DNA of 64,000 nt, from assembly GCA_023251095.1 (NCBI GenBank), contig JAHEZL010000022.1, positions 29,561 to 93,560 on the forward strand. Direction: 5' to 3'. Position 1 is the first letter of the stretch. Each line of letters starts with the position of its first letter. The notes beneath the pieces were generated by a model, which saw nothing but the letters and a program-made list of their open reading frames with translations, did no database searches and had not been told where the DNA came from. Below, in pieces: positions 25,396 to 36,160 of the stretch. The translations under genes and the position numbers were made by a program. Source of the DNA: Flavobacteriales bacterium. GTDB lineage: Bacteria > Bacteroidota > Bacteroidia > Flavobacteriales_C > GCA-002722245.

Positions 25396-28220
25396 TGTGC
25401 CTCCAGCCAGTTTTTCCCTGTGCTCATTTCTACTTCTAAAGGAACACGAGTTTTTACCGCATTCTCCATTCCCCGCTTAACGATTGGTTTTAATAGTTCC
25501 ACTTCATCCACCGGACAGGTAAACACCAACTCATCATGCACCTGTAAAACCATTTTAGCCTTCAAGGTAGTTTTATCCAGTTCAGCCTGAATATCAATCA
25601 TCGCTTTTTTGATAATATCAGCAGCAGATCCCTGAATCGGAGCATTGATCGCATTTCGTTCAGCATAGCCACGAACAACAGCATTGGCTGAATTGATATC
25701 TTTTAAATAACGTTTGCGCCCCATCAAAGTAGTGACGTATAAATTCTTTTTTGCGTTGTCAATGCTCTCATCCATGTACTGACGGATGCGCGGATATTTC
25801 ATGAAATAATTATCAATAATTTCTTTCGATTCAGTGCGTGAAATATTCAATCGCTGTGCCAATCCGAAAGCAGAAATCCCATAAATAATTCCAAAATTCA
25901 CCATTTTCGCTTTGCTACGCATCGTGCGATCCACCTGCTCCAGCGGGACATTAAAAACTTTTGCTGCAGTGGCCGAGTGAATATCTTGTCCGCTTTGAAA
26001 AGCTGCTATCATATCTTCATCACCACTCAACTCTGCAATCAAACGCAATTCTACTTGAGAATAATCTGCAGAAAGTAAAACATGATTTTCGGCATTGGGA
26101 ATAAAAGCGCGACGCACCTCCCTCCCTCTTTCCGTTTTAATAGGAATGTTTTGCAAGTTGGGATTCACTGAACTGAGGCGACCTGTAGCAGCTACCGCCT
26201 GATTATAAGTAGTATGAATTTTTCCTGTTTCTTTATTTACAATTTCAGGAAGTGTATCTACATAAGTTGATTTCAATTTGATTAGTCCGCGGTAATCCAG
26301 AATCAATTGTATGATAGGATGCTTATCAACCAACTTCTGCAAAACCTCTTCCGACGTGGCATACTGACCGGTTTTGGTTTTTTTAGCTTTCTCATCTATC
26401 TTCAAAATTTCAAACAATATATCCCCCATTTGTTTCGGAGAATTAATATTGAATTGCATTCCTGCAGCAGCATAAATTTCTTTTTCAAGATCAATGAGTT
26501 CATTCAATAAATCTTTTGAATATTCTTTCAATGCAGGAATATCAATTTTAATTCCTTCCATTTCCATTTTCGACAAAACATGAACGAGCGGCATTTCCAC
26601 TTCCTCAAATAATTTTTTTTCGTCTTTCAATTCTTTATCCAAAATACTTTTGAGTTGCCAGGTTACATCAGCATCTTCGGCAGCGTATTCAGTAAGTTTA
26701 TCCAATTCAACTGAGCGCATACCCAATTGATTTTTTCCTTTTTTACCGATCAATGTTTCTATTGAAACAGGTTTATAACCCAAATAAGTTTCCGATAAAT
26801 AATCCATGTTGTGACGCATATCCGGCTCAATTAAATAATGCGCGAGCATGGTGTCAAACAATTTTCCTTTCACTTCAATTCCGTATTGCAGCAAAACATT
26901 GATATCGTATTTTATGTTTTGTCCGATTTTAGAAATATTTTCATTTTCAAAAAACGCTTTGAATTTTAAAATGCGCTGTCTGCCCTCTTCACCTTCGGGA
27001 AGATGGACATACCAAGCTTTGTGCGCCTGAAAAGAAAACGACAAACCGATGGCTTCTGCAATGTGAGAATCAATACCGGTGGTTTCGCTATCAAAACAAA
27101 TTTCTTTTTGAGCACTTAAAATTTCTATCAGTTGTGAAATTTCGGCATCGCTGTTTACTAAAATATATTCGTGCGGAACATCGGCAACAGTTTTGTAATT
27201 GACGGGAACTGCTTCAGCGGGAATATCTTCCTCAACTGTCATCGCAAACATATCCATCTGTCCGGCACTTTCAGCCGCTACCATTTTTTTATTTACAACA
27301 GATGCTTCGGCCACAGGTGCCGATGGAGCAGGCGCAACAGCACTTCCGGCCAGGATGCGCTGCATCAGAGTTTTAAATTCCAGTTCATTAAAAAGTTCAG
27401 TGATTTTTTCCGTATCGTGATTTTGTAATTTTAAATCTTCAGTAGAAATTTCCAGCGGAACATTGAGTTCTATCGTAGCTAATTTTTTAGATAGCAATCC
27501 TTGTTCGGCAAATTGAATTACATTTTCTTTTTGTTTTCCTTTTAATTCTGCAGAATTGGCAATCAAGCCTTCCACACTGCCGTACTTGGCAATTAAAATT
27601 TTCGACGTCTTCTCTCCTATTCCGGGAATACCGGGAATATTATCGGCAGAGTCACCCCACAATCCTAAAATATCAATCACCTGTTCAACACGTTCTACTT
27701 CAAACTTTGCGCACACTTCCTTGATGCCCCAAACTTCGGCGGCATTTCCGTTTTTAGCCGGACGATACAACTTAATATTATCGGTAACGAGTTGCGCAAA
27801 ATCTTTATCTGGCGTCATCATGTAAGTAGTATATCCTTCTCTCTCCGCACGTTTGGCGAGCGTACCAATAACATCATCTGCTTCAAAGGTTGGCACCACT
27901 ACCGATTTAATATTAAAAGCATCGGCCAGTTTAAAAATATACGGAATGGCTTTCTTAATGTCTTCGGGCGTTTCATCGCGATGTGCTTTGTAGGCGGGAA
28001 ACATATCTTCACGAAATGTTTTTCCCTGCGGATCAAAAACAATAGCGATGTGCGATGGTTTTTCTTTCGATAAAATTTCGAGTAAGGTATTGGTAAAGCC
28101 CAACATTACAGATGTATTTAATCCTTTTGAATTGTATCGTTGATTGCTTCCAAACGCAAAATAAGAACGAAAAATGATGGCGAAAGCATCAATAAGAAAT
28201 AATTTTTTTTCTGAAGACAT
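25392..28220 (-). CDS. polA: DNA polymerase I
   Basis: PolA fills gaps and removes RNA primers. From the ATG at 28220 (MSSEKKLFLIDAFAI) it has 942 residues; a start at 28253 would add 11 atypical residues. It contains the 5'-3' exonuclease (about 1-290), a 3'-5' exonuclease domain (about 345-540) and the polymerase domain (about 560-942). The proofreading domain looks active: CFDSETTGID, GQNIKYDINVL and YAAEDADVTW supply the Exo I-III acids. Polymerase motifs A (SADYSQVELRLIAELSGDED), B (RSKAKMVNFGIIYG) and C (QVHDELVF) are intact. A stretch rich in Pro and Ala (APAPSAPVAEA) links the first two domains. The stop overlaps that of the surface-protein gene. Confidence 0.97.
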   Translation of the reverse strand: MSSEKKLFLIDAFAIIFRSYFAFGSNQRYNSKGLNTSVMLGFTNTLLEILSKEKPSHIAIVFDPQGKTFREDMFPAYKAHRDETPEDIKKAIPYIFKLADAFNIKSVVVPTFEADDVIGTLAKRAEREGYTTYMMTPDKDFAQLVTDNIKLYRPAKNGNAAEVWGIKEVCAKFEVERVEQVIDILGLWGDSADNIPGIPGIGEKTSKILIAKYGSVEGLIANSAELKGKQKENVIQFAEQGLLSKKLATIELNVPLEISTEDLKLQNHDTEKITELFNELEFKTLMQRILAGSAVAPAPSAPVAEASVVNKKMVAAESAGQMDMFAMTVEEDIPAEAVPVNYKTVADVPHEYILVNSDAEISQLIEILSAQKEICFDSETTGIDSHIAEAIGLSFSFQAHKAWYVHLPEGEEGRQRILKFKAFFENENISKIGQNIKYDINVLLQYGIEVKGKLFDTMLAHYLIEPDMRHNMDYLSETYLGYKPVSIETLIGKKGKNQLGMRSVELDKLTEYAAEDADVTWQLKSILDKELKDEKKLFEEVEMPLVHVLSKMEMEGIKIDIPALKEYSKDLLNELIDLEKEIYAAAGMQFNINSPKQMGDILFEILKIDEKAKKTKTGQYATSEEVLQKLVDKHPIIQLILDYRGLIKLKSTYVDTLPEIVNKETGKIHTTYNQAVAATGRLSSVNPNLQNIPIKTERGREVRRAFIPNAENHVLLSADYSQVELRLIAELSGDEDMIAAFQSGQDIHSATAAKVFNVPLEQVDRTMRSKAKMVNFGIIYGISAFGLAQRLNISRTESKEIIDNYFMKYPRIRQYMDESIDNAKKNLYVTTLMGRKRYLKDINSANAVVRGYAERNAINAPIQGSAADIIKKAMIDIQAELDKTTLKAKMVLQVHDELVFTCPVDEVELLKPIVKRGMENAVKTRVPLEVEMSTGKNWLEAH

Positions 28221-28349
28221 GCGATGAGTTTTTTTCAGCTTTAAATGTAGCAATTGGAAAGGATTTGGATGAAGAAGTGCTAAAATAAATTTTAATCAAT
28301 TAGCATTTTTACTTATCTTAAACCTACCCAGAACATCTATACCTAACCC

Positions 28350-30785
28350 ATGAATTTTAGAATTTTCATTTTATTGGCCATTTTATGTGTTGCTCAAATT
28401 GGGAGAGCGCAGTTTTCATATGTCGGATCAGCAACATCGCTGGGCCCGAATTCTTATCTCGTCACTCCTAATACCTCCAGTCAGATAGGCGCAATGTGGA
28501 ATTCATCCAAAGTGAATTTAAACACCTCTTTCGATTTAATTTTTGATATTTTTTTAGGCGCAAATGATTTAGGTGCCGACGGAATGACCTTTACTTTACA
28601 ACCCATCAGCACCAGTATGGGCGGTGGCGGAATAGGCATGGGAGCGGGTGGTATTGTGCCTTCTGTGATTATTGAATACGATACTTATCAAAATCCCGGC
28701 GACCCTGCTTACGATCATATTGCCATCAGCAAAAACGGAGATGTTGTTCATTCCACCGCTAATTTATTAGCCGGACCTGTTTCAGCAAATCCTTTGTTTT
28801 TAAATATTGAAAACAACAACTACCATACTTCAAGAATTAAGTGGGATGCCAATAAAAAAACATTAGAAGTTTATTTTGATTGTGCTTTCCGTGTGAAATA
28901 CACCGGTGATATCATTAACAATATTTTCTCAGGTGATCCCAATGTTTTCTGGGGATTCAGCGGAGCTACAGGAGGATTGGCCAATGAACAAAAAGTAAGA
29001 AACATTTATTTCAATCAAAGTCCGGATGTAACGATTTGCGAAGGAGATTCAACTCAATTTTCTTTGGCCGGTGCTGATACTTACATCTGGCTTCCTGCAA
29101 CAAACATTAGTTCTACAGCAGTAGGTAATCCAAAAGTATATCCAAAAATCAGCACACAATACACTGTAACAGCAAGCAGCGCTTGCTTAGGAAACTGGAA
29201 AGACACTATAATGGTAAATGTTAGCTCTAAACCTTTTGTAAATTTAGGAGCCGATCAATCCATATGTATCGGTGGATCTCCCGTTACTTTCGATGCCGGA
29301 GTTATCGCTGGAGCAACATATTTATGGAGTAACTCGAGTACCAGTCAAAGTATCAGTACAGCAGCAGCGGGACAGTATATTGTTGAAGTAAGCAAAAGTT
29401 TATGCAAAGTAAAAGATACGGTAAATCTGGCGGTGAGTGCTTCTTTAATTGTCAATTTAGGCAACGACAAAGAAATTTGTGCAGGTGATCCTGCGGTGAC
29501 ATTTGATGCAGGATTAACCAATGTAACTTATGCATGGAATACAGGAAGCACTCAAAAAACAATCAGTACTTCCGCTGCCGGAATATATTCTATTGAAGTA
29601 AATAAAAACGGATGTGTCGGAAAAGACTCTGTTCAATTGACGGTAAATACTTTGCCTGTAGTTAATTTAGGTCTCGATAAAAATATTTGCAAAGGTGATT
29701 CTGCACTTCTATTTAATGCAGCTAATCCGGGAGCTTCTTTTTTATGGAGCAGTGGTGAAACAAACGCAAGCATCAGCAAAAATTCAGCTGGAAATTATTC
29801 AGTAAAAGTAACAAACAATAAAGGATGCGTAGGAAAAGATACTGTTGCATTAATAGTAAATAATCTTCCTTCTTTTTCATTAGGTGCCGATATCAATATT
29901 TGTAAAAATGCCAATCCTGTTTCTATTTCTGCAGGAGCATGGAGCGCTTATTTATGGGACAACGGAAGCACCAATTCTTCTTTAGTAACCAATACGGAAG
30001 GCTTGCATTGGGCTCAAATAACCGACAGTTATGGCTGCAAAAAAAGAGATTCATTAATGCTCACTAAAATCAATAACACTAAAATTGATATCCTTGGCGA
30101 CAGCATGCTTTGCTTAGGCAAAAACACCACTCTGAAAGTACAAGCTTCTGCTGCTGTAAAAAGTTATTTGTGGTCCACAAATGAAAAAAGTGCTACCATA
30201 AAAGTTCAAAACAAAGGACTTTATTCTGTTGCGATCACCGATGTAAACAATTGCAGCGCTACCGATACTTTTGTTGTTTCACTTTATCCCTCTCCTTTAT
30301 TTCAGGTAAATGATTTGGAATATTGTTTTGCGGGAGACTCTATTACTGTGAGTGCTCCGGCCTCTCACTACAACTGGGAATGGTCGAACAAGGATCAAAA
30401 TTCAACTACTCAATTTTATCAGGAAGGAACTTATTTTTTAAAAGGCAGCAATGAATTTCAATGCAGCTCAACTGCAACTTTTAAAATAAGCAGTAATTGC
30501 TCCAGTGAAATATTTGTTCCCAACACCTTCACGCCAAACAACGACACTTACAACGATGTTTTTTATTGTGTCAATTCGGGAATAGAGAATTTTCAGATTT
30601 TAATTTTCAATCGTTGGGGTGAAGAAATTTTTTCCAGCAACGACAGCCATTTCGAATGGAACGGAACCTATCATTCCTTACAATGTGAGAATGATGTTTA
30701 TGTGTACAAATTAAATTATAGTGCTTATTCCAACGGCATTAAAAAGAAAGTGGAAAAGATTGGAAGCATCGCTCTTTTGAGATGA
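28350..30785 (+). CDS. secreted L-type lectin / Ig-like repeat protein with T9SS type B (gliding-motility-associated) domain
   Basis: The 811-residue protein has a signal peptide (LLAILCVAQIGRAQ) and then an L-type (legume-like) lectin domain at about residues 22-225, with LGADGMTFTLQ and SVIIEYDTYQNPGD typical of bacterial members. About seven Ig/PKD-like repeats of roughly 75 residues follow (about 225-720), each starting with a pattern like VNLGADQSICIG and carrying WS(S/T)GE-type and D..GC motifs. The C-terminal 85 residues are a gliding-motility-associated sorting domain (VPNTFTPNNDTYNDVF, IFNRWGEEIF). Surface display and carbohydrate binding are the likely roles. The sugar is unknown. 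Confidence 0.87.
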   Translation: MNFRIFILLAILCVAQIGRAQFSYVGSATSLGPNSYLVTPNTSSQIGAMWNSSKVNLNTSFDLIFDIFLGANDLGADGMTFTLQPISTSMGGGGIGMGAGGIVPSVIIEYDTYQNPGDPAYDHIAISKNGDVVHSTANLLAGPVSANPLFLNIENNNYHTSRIKWDANKKTLEVYFDCAFRVKYTGDIINNIFSGDPNVFWGFSGATGGLANEQKVRNIYFNQSPDVTICEGDSTQFSLAGADTYIWLPATNISSTAVGNPKVYPKISTQYTVTASSACLGNWKDTIMVNVSSKPFVNLGADQSICIGGSPVTFDAGVIAGATYLWSNSSTSQSISTAAAGQYIVEVSKSLCKVKDTVNLAVSASLIVNLGNDKEICAGDPAVTFDAGLTNVTYAWNTGSTQKTISTSAAGIYSIEVNKNGCVGKDSVQLTVNTLPVVNLGLDKNICKGDSALLFNAANPGASFLWSSGETNASISKNSAGNYSVKVTNNKGCVGKDTVALIVNNLPSFSLGADINICKNANPVSISAGAWSAYLWDNGSTNSSLVTNTEGLHWAQITDSYGCKKRDSLMLTKINNTKIDILGDSMLCLGKNTTLKVQASAAVKSYLWSTNEKSATIKVQNKGLYSVAITDVNNCSATDTFVVSLYPSPLFQVNDLEYCFAGDSITVSAPASHYNWEWSNKDQNSTTQFYQEGTYFLKGSNEFQCSSTATFKISSNCSSEIFVPNTFTPNNDTYNDVFYCVNSGIENFQILIFNRWGEEIFSSNDSHFEWNGTYHSLQCENDVYVYKLNYSAYSNGIKKKVEKIGSIALLR

Positions 30786-30791
30786 TGCATA

Positions 30792-31760
30792 TTATTCTAC
30801 ACTCAACAAATACATCAGCGTTTGTCCGACAGCTTTCAACGTTTTCGGACTAATATTTTGAATATTGTCATCGTGCTTGTGCCATGTTTTTGCAAAACCT
30901 GCAGACCGGTCAATAATATCAATGCAAGGAATAGAAGTATATTGATTCACATAAGCATGATCATCCGTAATTGAGGATGTTTCTTCGTACGAAAAATATT
31001 GTCCGTAACCCAAACCATGAGCTGATCGCCACACTTTATCCAAAACATTTTTTGCAGTTTGAACAGACACACCTTCATAGGTAAATTTAGCCTCTGCATC
31101 CCCTACCATATCGAGATTAATTCCATAGAAAGGTTTGACAGCAAAAGGATAATTTTTCGCCCAATACTGTGATCCCAAACAGTAAGAATCTTTCTCTTCA
31201 GGCTTACCGTAATCTTCCAAATCAAACAAAACAAAATCAACTCCTACATTTAATTTTTCTTTAGCAAGTACTCTTGCCAGTTCCATCATAATGCCAATTC
31301 CACTGGCACCATCGTTAGCGCCATCAAAAGGTGCCTGAGGATTTTTGTTGTCCTGATCGGCCCATGGACGCGTATCCCAATGCGCAGAGATCATTATTCT
31401 ATTTGTTTTTTCAGGCTGATATTGAGCTGTGATGTTATTGAAGTTAAATGTTTTTCCATCATACACTTTAACACTTCCTTTTTGCTGATGTACTTTCAAT
31501 CCATGGGATTCAAAATGTTTTATCAAAAAAGCCGCACACGCATCATGCGCTTTGGTATTGGGAATTCTTGGTCCGAATTCAACTTGTTTTTTTACATATA
31601 AAAAAGCCGAATCAGCAGAAAATTCAGGAGAAGTAATTTTTATTTCGGGTTGAGTTTCAGTGGTAGATTTTGGCGGAGTATCAGGACCGCAGGAAGTAAA
31701 AAACACAATGATTAAAACAACAAATTTCAATGCTTTGATCAGCAATATTTTTTTCATCAT
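30792..31760 (-). CDS. M28 family metallopeptidase / glutaminyl cyclase-like lipoprotein
   Basis: From the ATG at 31760 the protein has 322 residues and a lipoprotein signal (VVLIIVFFTSC). An ATG at 31850 would add 30 charged residues and overlap cysS, but would bury the signal. The M28 two-zinc site is visible: SAHWDTRPWAD (His, Asp), DGANDGASG (Asp), DLEDYG (Glu), LDMVGDAEA (Asp) and DDHAYVN (His). Members of this branch include aminopeptidases and glutaminyl-peptide cyclotransferases, which make N-terminal pyroglutamate on exported proteins. Sequence alone does not separate the two. The gene follows cysS closely and probably shares its transcript. Confidence 0.85.
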   Translation of the reverse strand: MMKKILLIKALKFVVLIIVFFTSCGPDTPPKSTTETQPEIKITSPEFSADSAFLYVKKQVEFGPRIPNTKAHDACAAFLIKHFESHGLKVHQQKGSVKVYDGKTFNFNNITAQYQPEKTNRIMISAHWDTRPWADQDNKNPQAPFDGANDGASGIGIMMELARVLAKEKLNVGVDFVLFDLEDYGKPEEKDSYCLGSQYWAKNYPFAVKPFYGINLDMVGDAEAKFTYEGVSVQTAKNVLDKVWRSAHGLGYGQYFSYEETSSITDDHAYVNQYTSIPCIDIIDRSAGFAKTWHKHDDNIQNISPKTLKAVGQTLMYLLSVE

Positions 31761-31839
31761 ATCACCTTCTCCGCTTCTTCTTTTTTCAATTTCTGATTTT
31801 TGAAATAAATTCAAAACATCTTCCCACTCTTTGTTTTTA

Positions 31840-33315
31840 CTAGGTTTCATAAGTCCACTCTGCTCCGTCTTTAGTGTCTTTAACTGTAATTTTTAATTCC
31901 TTAAGTGTATCGCGAATTTTATCGGACATCGCATAATTTTTGTTTGTCTTCGCATCTTTTCTTAACTCAAGAATAACATCCATCAATCCTTTCGATAAAT
32001 CATTTTCATTGTCTTCGGCATTCTCTAATTTCAAGCCCATGATAGTGAAAAGAAAATCTTCAAATAATTTTTTCAAGGCATTTAAATCCTCCTGAGAAAT
32101 TGTTTTAGTTCCCAGTTTCAATAAATTAATTTCTTTCACCGCATCAAATAAAACAGCCACTACCATTGGTGTATTAAAATCGTCGTTCATTGCATCGTAA
32201 CAACGTTTCTTCAAAGAAGAAACATCCACATCAGATTTTTCAGCAACTTTAATTTCATTCAATTGATTCAATGCAATCAAAATTCTTTTGTAGCCTTTTT
32301 CTGCAGCTTGTAAAGCTTCGTTAGAAAAATCAAGCGTACTTCTGTAATGACACTGCATCATGAAAAAACGAACTGTCATTGGCGAATAAGCTTTATCCAG
32401 CAATTCACTTTCACCGGTAAAAAGCTGAGCAGGAAGAAAAAATTTACCGGTGCTTTTCGACATTTTTTCACCATTCAGCGTCAACATATTCGCATGCATC
32501 CAATACTTCACAGGTTCTTTTCCTGTTGCTGCTTTATTCTGTGCTATTTCACATTCATGATGCGGAAATTTCAAATCCATACCGCCACCGTGAATGTCGA
32601 ATTCTTCTCCTAAATATTTTGAACTCATTACCGAACATTCCAGATGCCAGCCCGGAAATCCTTTTCCCCATGGTGAATTCCATTGCATGATGTGTTCCGG
32701 TGAAGCTTGCTTCCACAAAGCAAAATCAAGTGAACTTTTTTTGTCTTCCTGACCGTCGAGATTTTCACGAGTGGCCGATAGTAACTCATCGATTTTTCTT
32801 CCTGATAATTCTCCGTAATTATTTTTTTCAGCAAATTTCTTTACATCAAAATATACTGAGCCATTGGCTTCATAAGCAAAACCATTATCAATAATCTGCT
32901 GAGTGGTTTCAATTTGTTCCAGTAAATGCGCAGTGGCTGTGGGCTCAATACTCGGCGGTAAATTATTGAAAGCTTGCATTACATCATGAAAACCATTGGT
33001 GTACTTTTGTACAATTTCCATCGGTTCACAATTTTCAAGCTTTGCTTTTTTAGCTATTTTATCTTCTCCTGCATCAGCATCATTTTCTAAATGACCAACA
33101 TCAGTGATGTTTCTTACATATCTGACTTTATATCCCACATGTGTGAGGTAGCGATAAATGATATCAAAAGAAATGAAAGTACGGCAATTGCCTATGTGCA
33201 CGTCGCTATATACGGTTGGCCCGCATACATACATTCCAACAAAGGGCGGATTGATGGGCTTAAACTCTTCCTTTTTTCGGGATAAAGTATTGTAAATAAT
33301 TAATTCACTTTGCAT
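31840..33315 (-). CDS. cysS: cysteinyl-tRNA synthetase
   Basis: CysRS charges tRNA-Cys. From the ATG at 33315 ([11 protein letters not shown]) it has 491 residues, normal for the family; an ATG 15 bases upstream is also possible. The class I signature appears as HIGN in [17 protein letters not shown], and KMSKS in [11 protein letters not shown]. The zinc ligands include the Cys in MYVCGPTVY, the Cys in HLECSVMSS and the His-His-Glu-Cys of [10 protein letters not shown]. The C-terminal anticodon domain is complete. The M28 peptidase gene follows. Confidence 0.96.
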   Translation of the reverse strand: MQSELIIYNTLSRKKEEFKPINPPFVGMYVCGPTVYSDVHIGNCRTFISFDIIYRYLTHVGYKVRYVRNITDVGHLENDADAGEDKIAKKAKLENCEPMEIVQKYTNGFHDVMQAFNNLPPSIEPTATAHLLEQIETTQQIIDNGFAYEANGSVYFDVKKFAEKNNYGELSGRKIDELLSATRENLDGQEDKKSSLDFALWKQASPEHIMQWNSPWGKGFPGWHLECSVMSSKYLGEEFDIHGGGMDLKFPHHECEIAQNKAATGKEPVKYWMHANMLTLNGEKMSKSTGKFFLPAQLFTGESELLDKAYSPMTVRFFMMQCHYRSTLDFSNEALQAAEKGYKRILIALNQLNEIKVAEKSDVDVSSLKKRCYDAMNDDFNTPMVVAVLFDAVKEINLLKLGTKTISQEDLNALKKLFEDFLFTIMGLKLENAEDNENDLSKGLMDVILELRKDAKTNKNYAMSDKIRDTLKELKITVKDTKDGAEWTYET

Positions 33316-33396
33316 TTTAACTGATTTCAAAAACGAAAGGTGAAAATAAGAATAAAAGGGAAGAGTTAAAACAAAAGCGCAGGCTTAGAATAAGAG

Positions 33397-34281
33397 TTAC
33401 CTGCCCGATTCCTCGTGATTGATAATCTCAACGATTTTGCCTTGTTTGTAAACTGTGGTTTTAAATAATTTTCCGTCGGAAGTATATTGAAACACCTTTC
33501 CGTCTTTTAAGAATCCGTTTTCAAATAAGCCCTGACGTGCAACACGGCCCTGACGGTCTTTTAATCGATACATACCATTACCGTCAAATACTCCGTCTTT
33601 ATATTTCACTTCTTCGCCAGACTCCGCTGCTGCTTTGTTTTCTTTCACCGGCTCGGTTTTTTTAACAGAGGCCGTACTTTCAGTTGGGGTTTTTCTTTCA
33701 AAAACCTTAGAAGTGGCTGCGTCAAACTTACCGTCCTGATAATTTTTTTCCGACTTCAATTCTCCGTTGTCGTAGTATTCTTTAATTACCCCCGACTCTT
33801 TTCCATCCGTCCACTCCCCTTCAATCATTATTTTTCCGTTTTCGTGATAATATTTCTGAACACCTGTGCGGGTTCCCTGATTGTTGTATTTCCAGTCGCT
33901 GGCGATTTGTCCGTTTTCGTAGTAGTATTTGTATTCCCCTATCCATCTGTTGTTTTTCCATATACCTTCCTCTCGCTTATTTCCATTAGGGTAGTAAAAA
34001 ATCGCGTATCCGTTGGGGCGATTGCTTACATAGGTAATTACGTCTTTTACTTTATCATTATTGAAGTAGTGGGTCCATTTACCGTTTTTCAGGTCATCCA
34101 GATAGTCACCTTCTTCTACTTTTTGATCATCCTTATAATCAGGAAGCTTTTTATCTCTGTTGAAGTAAATCCAGTGACCTTGTTTAAGATTGTTTTGATC
34201 TATTACATTATAAGTGCCGGTTTGGGCGTTCAAAGAGGACCCAATCCCTACAATTAATAATATGACAATCAATTTTTTCAT
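33397..34281 (-). CDS. secreted MORN_2 (YwqK-like) repeat protein
   Basis: The 294-residue protein has a clean signal peptide (LIVILLIVGIGSSLNAQ) and then at least six MORN_2-type repeats (about residues 60-200), each of the form G.y..Yy.nGk...eg.w. Examples are YENGQIASDW, YHENGKIMIEGEW and YYDNGELKSEK. A linker rich in Lys, Glu and Ala follows (about 200-225), then two further repeats. Bacteroidota carry many such proteins. Annotation pipelines often call them toxin-antitoxin system YwqK-family antitoxins, but no toxin is adjacent and a secreted antitoxin would be odd. The function is unknown. Confidence 0.8.
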   Translation of the reverse strand: MKKLIVILLIVGIGSSLNAQTGTYNVIDQNNLKQGHWIYFNRDKKLPDYKDDQKVEEGDYLDDLKNGKWTHYFNNDKVKDVITYVSNRPNGYAIFYYPNGNKREEGIWKNNRWIGEYKYYYENGQIASDWKYNNQGTRTGVQKYYHENGKIMIEGEWTDGKESGVIKEYYDNGELKSEKNYQDGKFDAATSKVFERKTPTESTASVKKTEPVKENKAAAESGEEVKYKDGVFDGNGMYRLKDRQGRVARQGLFENGFLKDGKVFQYTSDGKLFKTTVYKQGKIVEIINHEESGR

Positions 34282-34401
34282 CCTCTTTTATTAGTGTATC
34301 AAGCTCTACAGTGTTTTACTTGGGTTTAACATATTTTGTTACGTTTCAAACAATAATTTAAGTAAAAACACGTAGGGAGCGTTTTCAAATATAAGACCAT
34401 T

Positions 34402-36150
34402 TTATTTATTTATTGTTAAGCCAAGGTCAACTAATTGTTTAGAATCTATTACAGAAGGTGAATCTATCATCACATCCCGCCCCGAATTGTTTTTAGGGAA
34501 GGCAATGAAATCACGAATAGAATCTTTTCCTGAAAAAATAGCGCACATCCTGTCGAAACCGAAAGCCAAACCCGCATGAGGCGGCGCGCCATATTCGAAA
34601 GCATTCATTAAAAAGCCAAACTGATTTTGAGCTTCTTCATCTGTAAAGCCTAAAATGCTGAACATCTGTTTTTGCAAAGTCCTGTCATGAATCCTCACTG
34701 AACCACCGCCTAACTCCACACCATTGATCACCATATCGTAAGCATTAGCCCGTACTTTTCCGGGATCGGTACTCATATAATGAACATCATCAGGTAAAGG
34801 TGAAGTAAAAGGATGGTGCATCGCGAAAAAGCGTTTTTCATCTTCATTCCATTCCAGTAAAGGGAAATCAAGAACCCATAAAGGTTTGAAAACCTTAGGA
34901 TCTCTTAAACCTAATTCTTCGGCGACATGCAAACGCAATTCCGACAATGCTTTTCGGGTTTTATCGGCCCCTCCGGCCAATACCAATATTAGATCACCGG
35001 CTTTGGCATTAAAGGCAGCAGCCCATTTCGCTAATTCTTCAGGAGCATAAAATTTATCTACTGATGATTTATAAGTACCATCTGAATTACATTTCAAATA
35101 AACCAAACCTGTCGCTCCTATCTGCGGTTTCTTAACGAAATCGGTTAAAGCATCCAGTTGTTTTCTTGTGTATTCCGAACAACCTGCAGCATTGATTCCC
35201 ACTACCAATTCAGCGGAATCAAAAACAGGAAAGCCTTTTTCCTTCACTATGCTGTTCATCTCCACGAATTGCATATCAAAACGGATATCAGGTTTGTCGC
35301 AACCGTAATATCTCATCGCGTCAGCGTAGGTCATGCGCGGGAAAGCAGGCAATTGAACATTCAATACTTTAGAGAACAAATGAGTGATCAATCCTTCAAA
35401 AGTTTGCAATACATCTTCCTGAGTTACAAACGACATCTCGCAGTCGATTTGTGTAAATTCAGGCTGACGGTCGGCTCTTAAATCCTCATCTCTGAAGCAT
35501 TTTACAATTTGGTAGTATCTGTCGATTCCCGCCACCATCAACAATTGTTTGAAGGTTTGAGGAGATTGAGGCAAAGCGTAAAATTCACCCGGATTCATGC
35601 GAGATGGCACCACAAAATCACGCGCTCCTTCAGGTGTGGATTTGATTAAATATGGAGTTTCAACTTCTAAAAAGTTGAAGGAATCTAAATACTTTCTTGT
35701 TTCAATCGACAAACGGTGACGCAACTCCAACGCAGTTCTCACAGGAGTTCTGCGGATATCGAGATAACGGTATTTCATGCGCAACTCATCTCCTCCATCG
35801 GTATCGTCTTCAATGGTAAAAGGAGGTGTTTTTGATTTATTGAGCAAGGTTAATTTAAGAACTTGTATTTCAATATCTCCTGTTGTGATATTGGCATTTT
35901 TGGCGGATCTTTCAATCACAGGGCCTTCAGCACTAATCACGTCTTCCCTGCTTAAGCTTCTTGCAACAGACAAAACAGCGGCATCAGATTTTCCTTCTTC
36001 CAAAATCAATTGCGTGATTCCGTATCGATCACGAAGATCTATCCACAACATTCCGCCTTTATCTCTTACCTTTTGAACCCAACCGCTTAAAACAACTGTT
36101 TTACCAATGTTTTCAATTCTCAACTCACCGCAAGTATTTGTTCTTAACAT
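34402..36150 (-). CDS. aspS: aspartyl-tRNA synthetase
   Basis: AspRS is a class II enzyme that charges tRNA-Asp. The 582-residue protein has the bacterial layout: an N-terminal OB anticodon domain (about 1-105; [20 protein letters not shown]), the catalytic domain with motif 2 [18 protein letters not shown] near residue 218, the bacteria-specific GAD insertion (about 290-410), and motif 3 [12 protein letters not shown] near residue 530. It follows trpS by 10 bases, so the two synthetases form an operon read from the promoter at 37144-37173. Whether it also mischarges tRNA-Asn cannot be judged here. Confidence 0.96.
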   Translation of the reverse strand: MLRTNTCGELRIENIGKTVVLSGWVQKVRDKGGMLWIDLRDRYGITQLILEEGKSDAAVLSVARSLSREDVISAEGPVIERSAKNANITTGDIEIQVLKLTLLNKSKTPPFTIEDDTDGGDELRMKYRYLDIRRTPVRTALELRHRLSIETRKYLDSFNFLEVETPYLIKSTPEGARDFVVPSRMNPGEFYALPQSPQTFKQLLMVAGIDRYYQIVKCFRDEDLRADRQPEFTQIDCEMSFVTQEDVLQTFEGLITHLFSKVLNVQLPAFPRMTYADAMRYYGCDKPDIRFDMQFVEMNSIVKEKGFPVFDSAELVVGINAAGCSEYTRKQLDALTDFVKKPQIGATGLVYLKCNSDGTYKSSVDKFYAPEELAKWAAAFNAKAGDLILVLAGGADKTRKALSELRLHVAEELGLRDPKVFKPLWVLDFPLLEWNEDEKRFFAMHHPFTSPLPDDVHYMSTDPGKVRANAYDMVINGVELGGGSVRIHDRTLQKQMFSILGFTDEEAQNQFGFLMNAFEYGAPPHAGLAFGFDRMCAIFSGKDSIRDFIAFPKNNSGRDVMIDSPSVIDSKQLVDLGLTINK

Positions 36151-36160
36151 ATTATCAATC

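Noticed and set aside
33397..34281. A toxin-antitoxin pair, from the usual YwqK antitoxin label
   Set aside because: There is no toxin gene on either side and the protein has a secretion signal.
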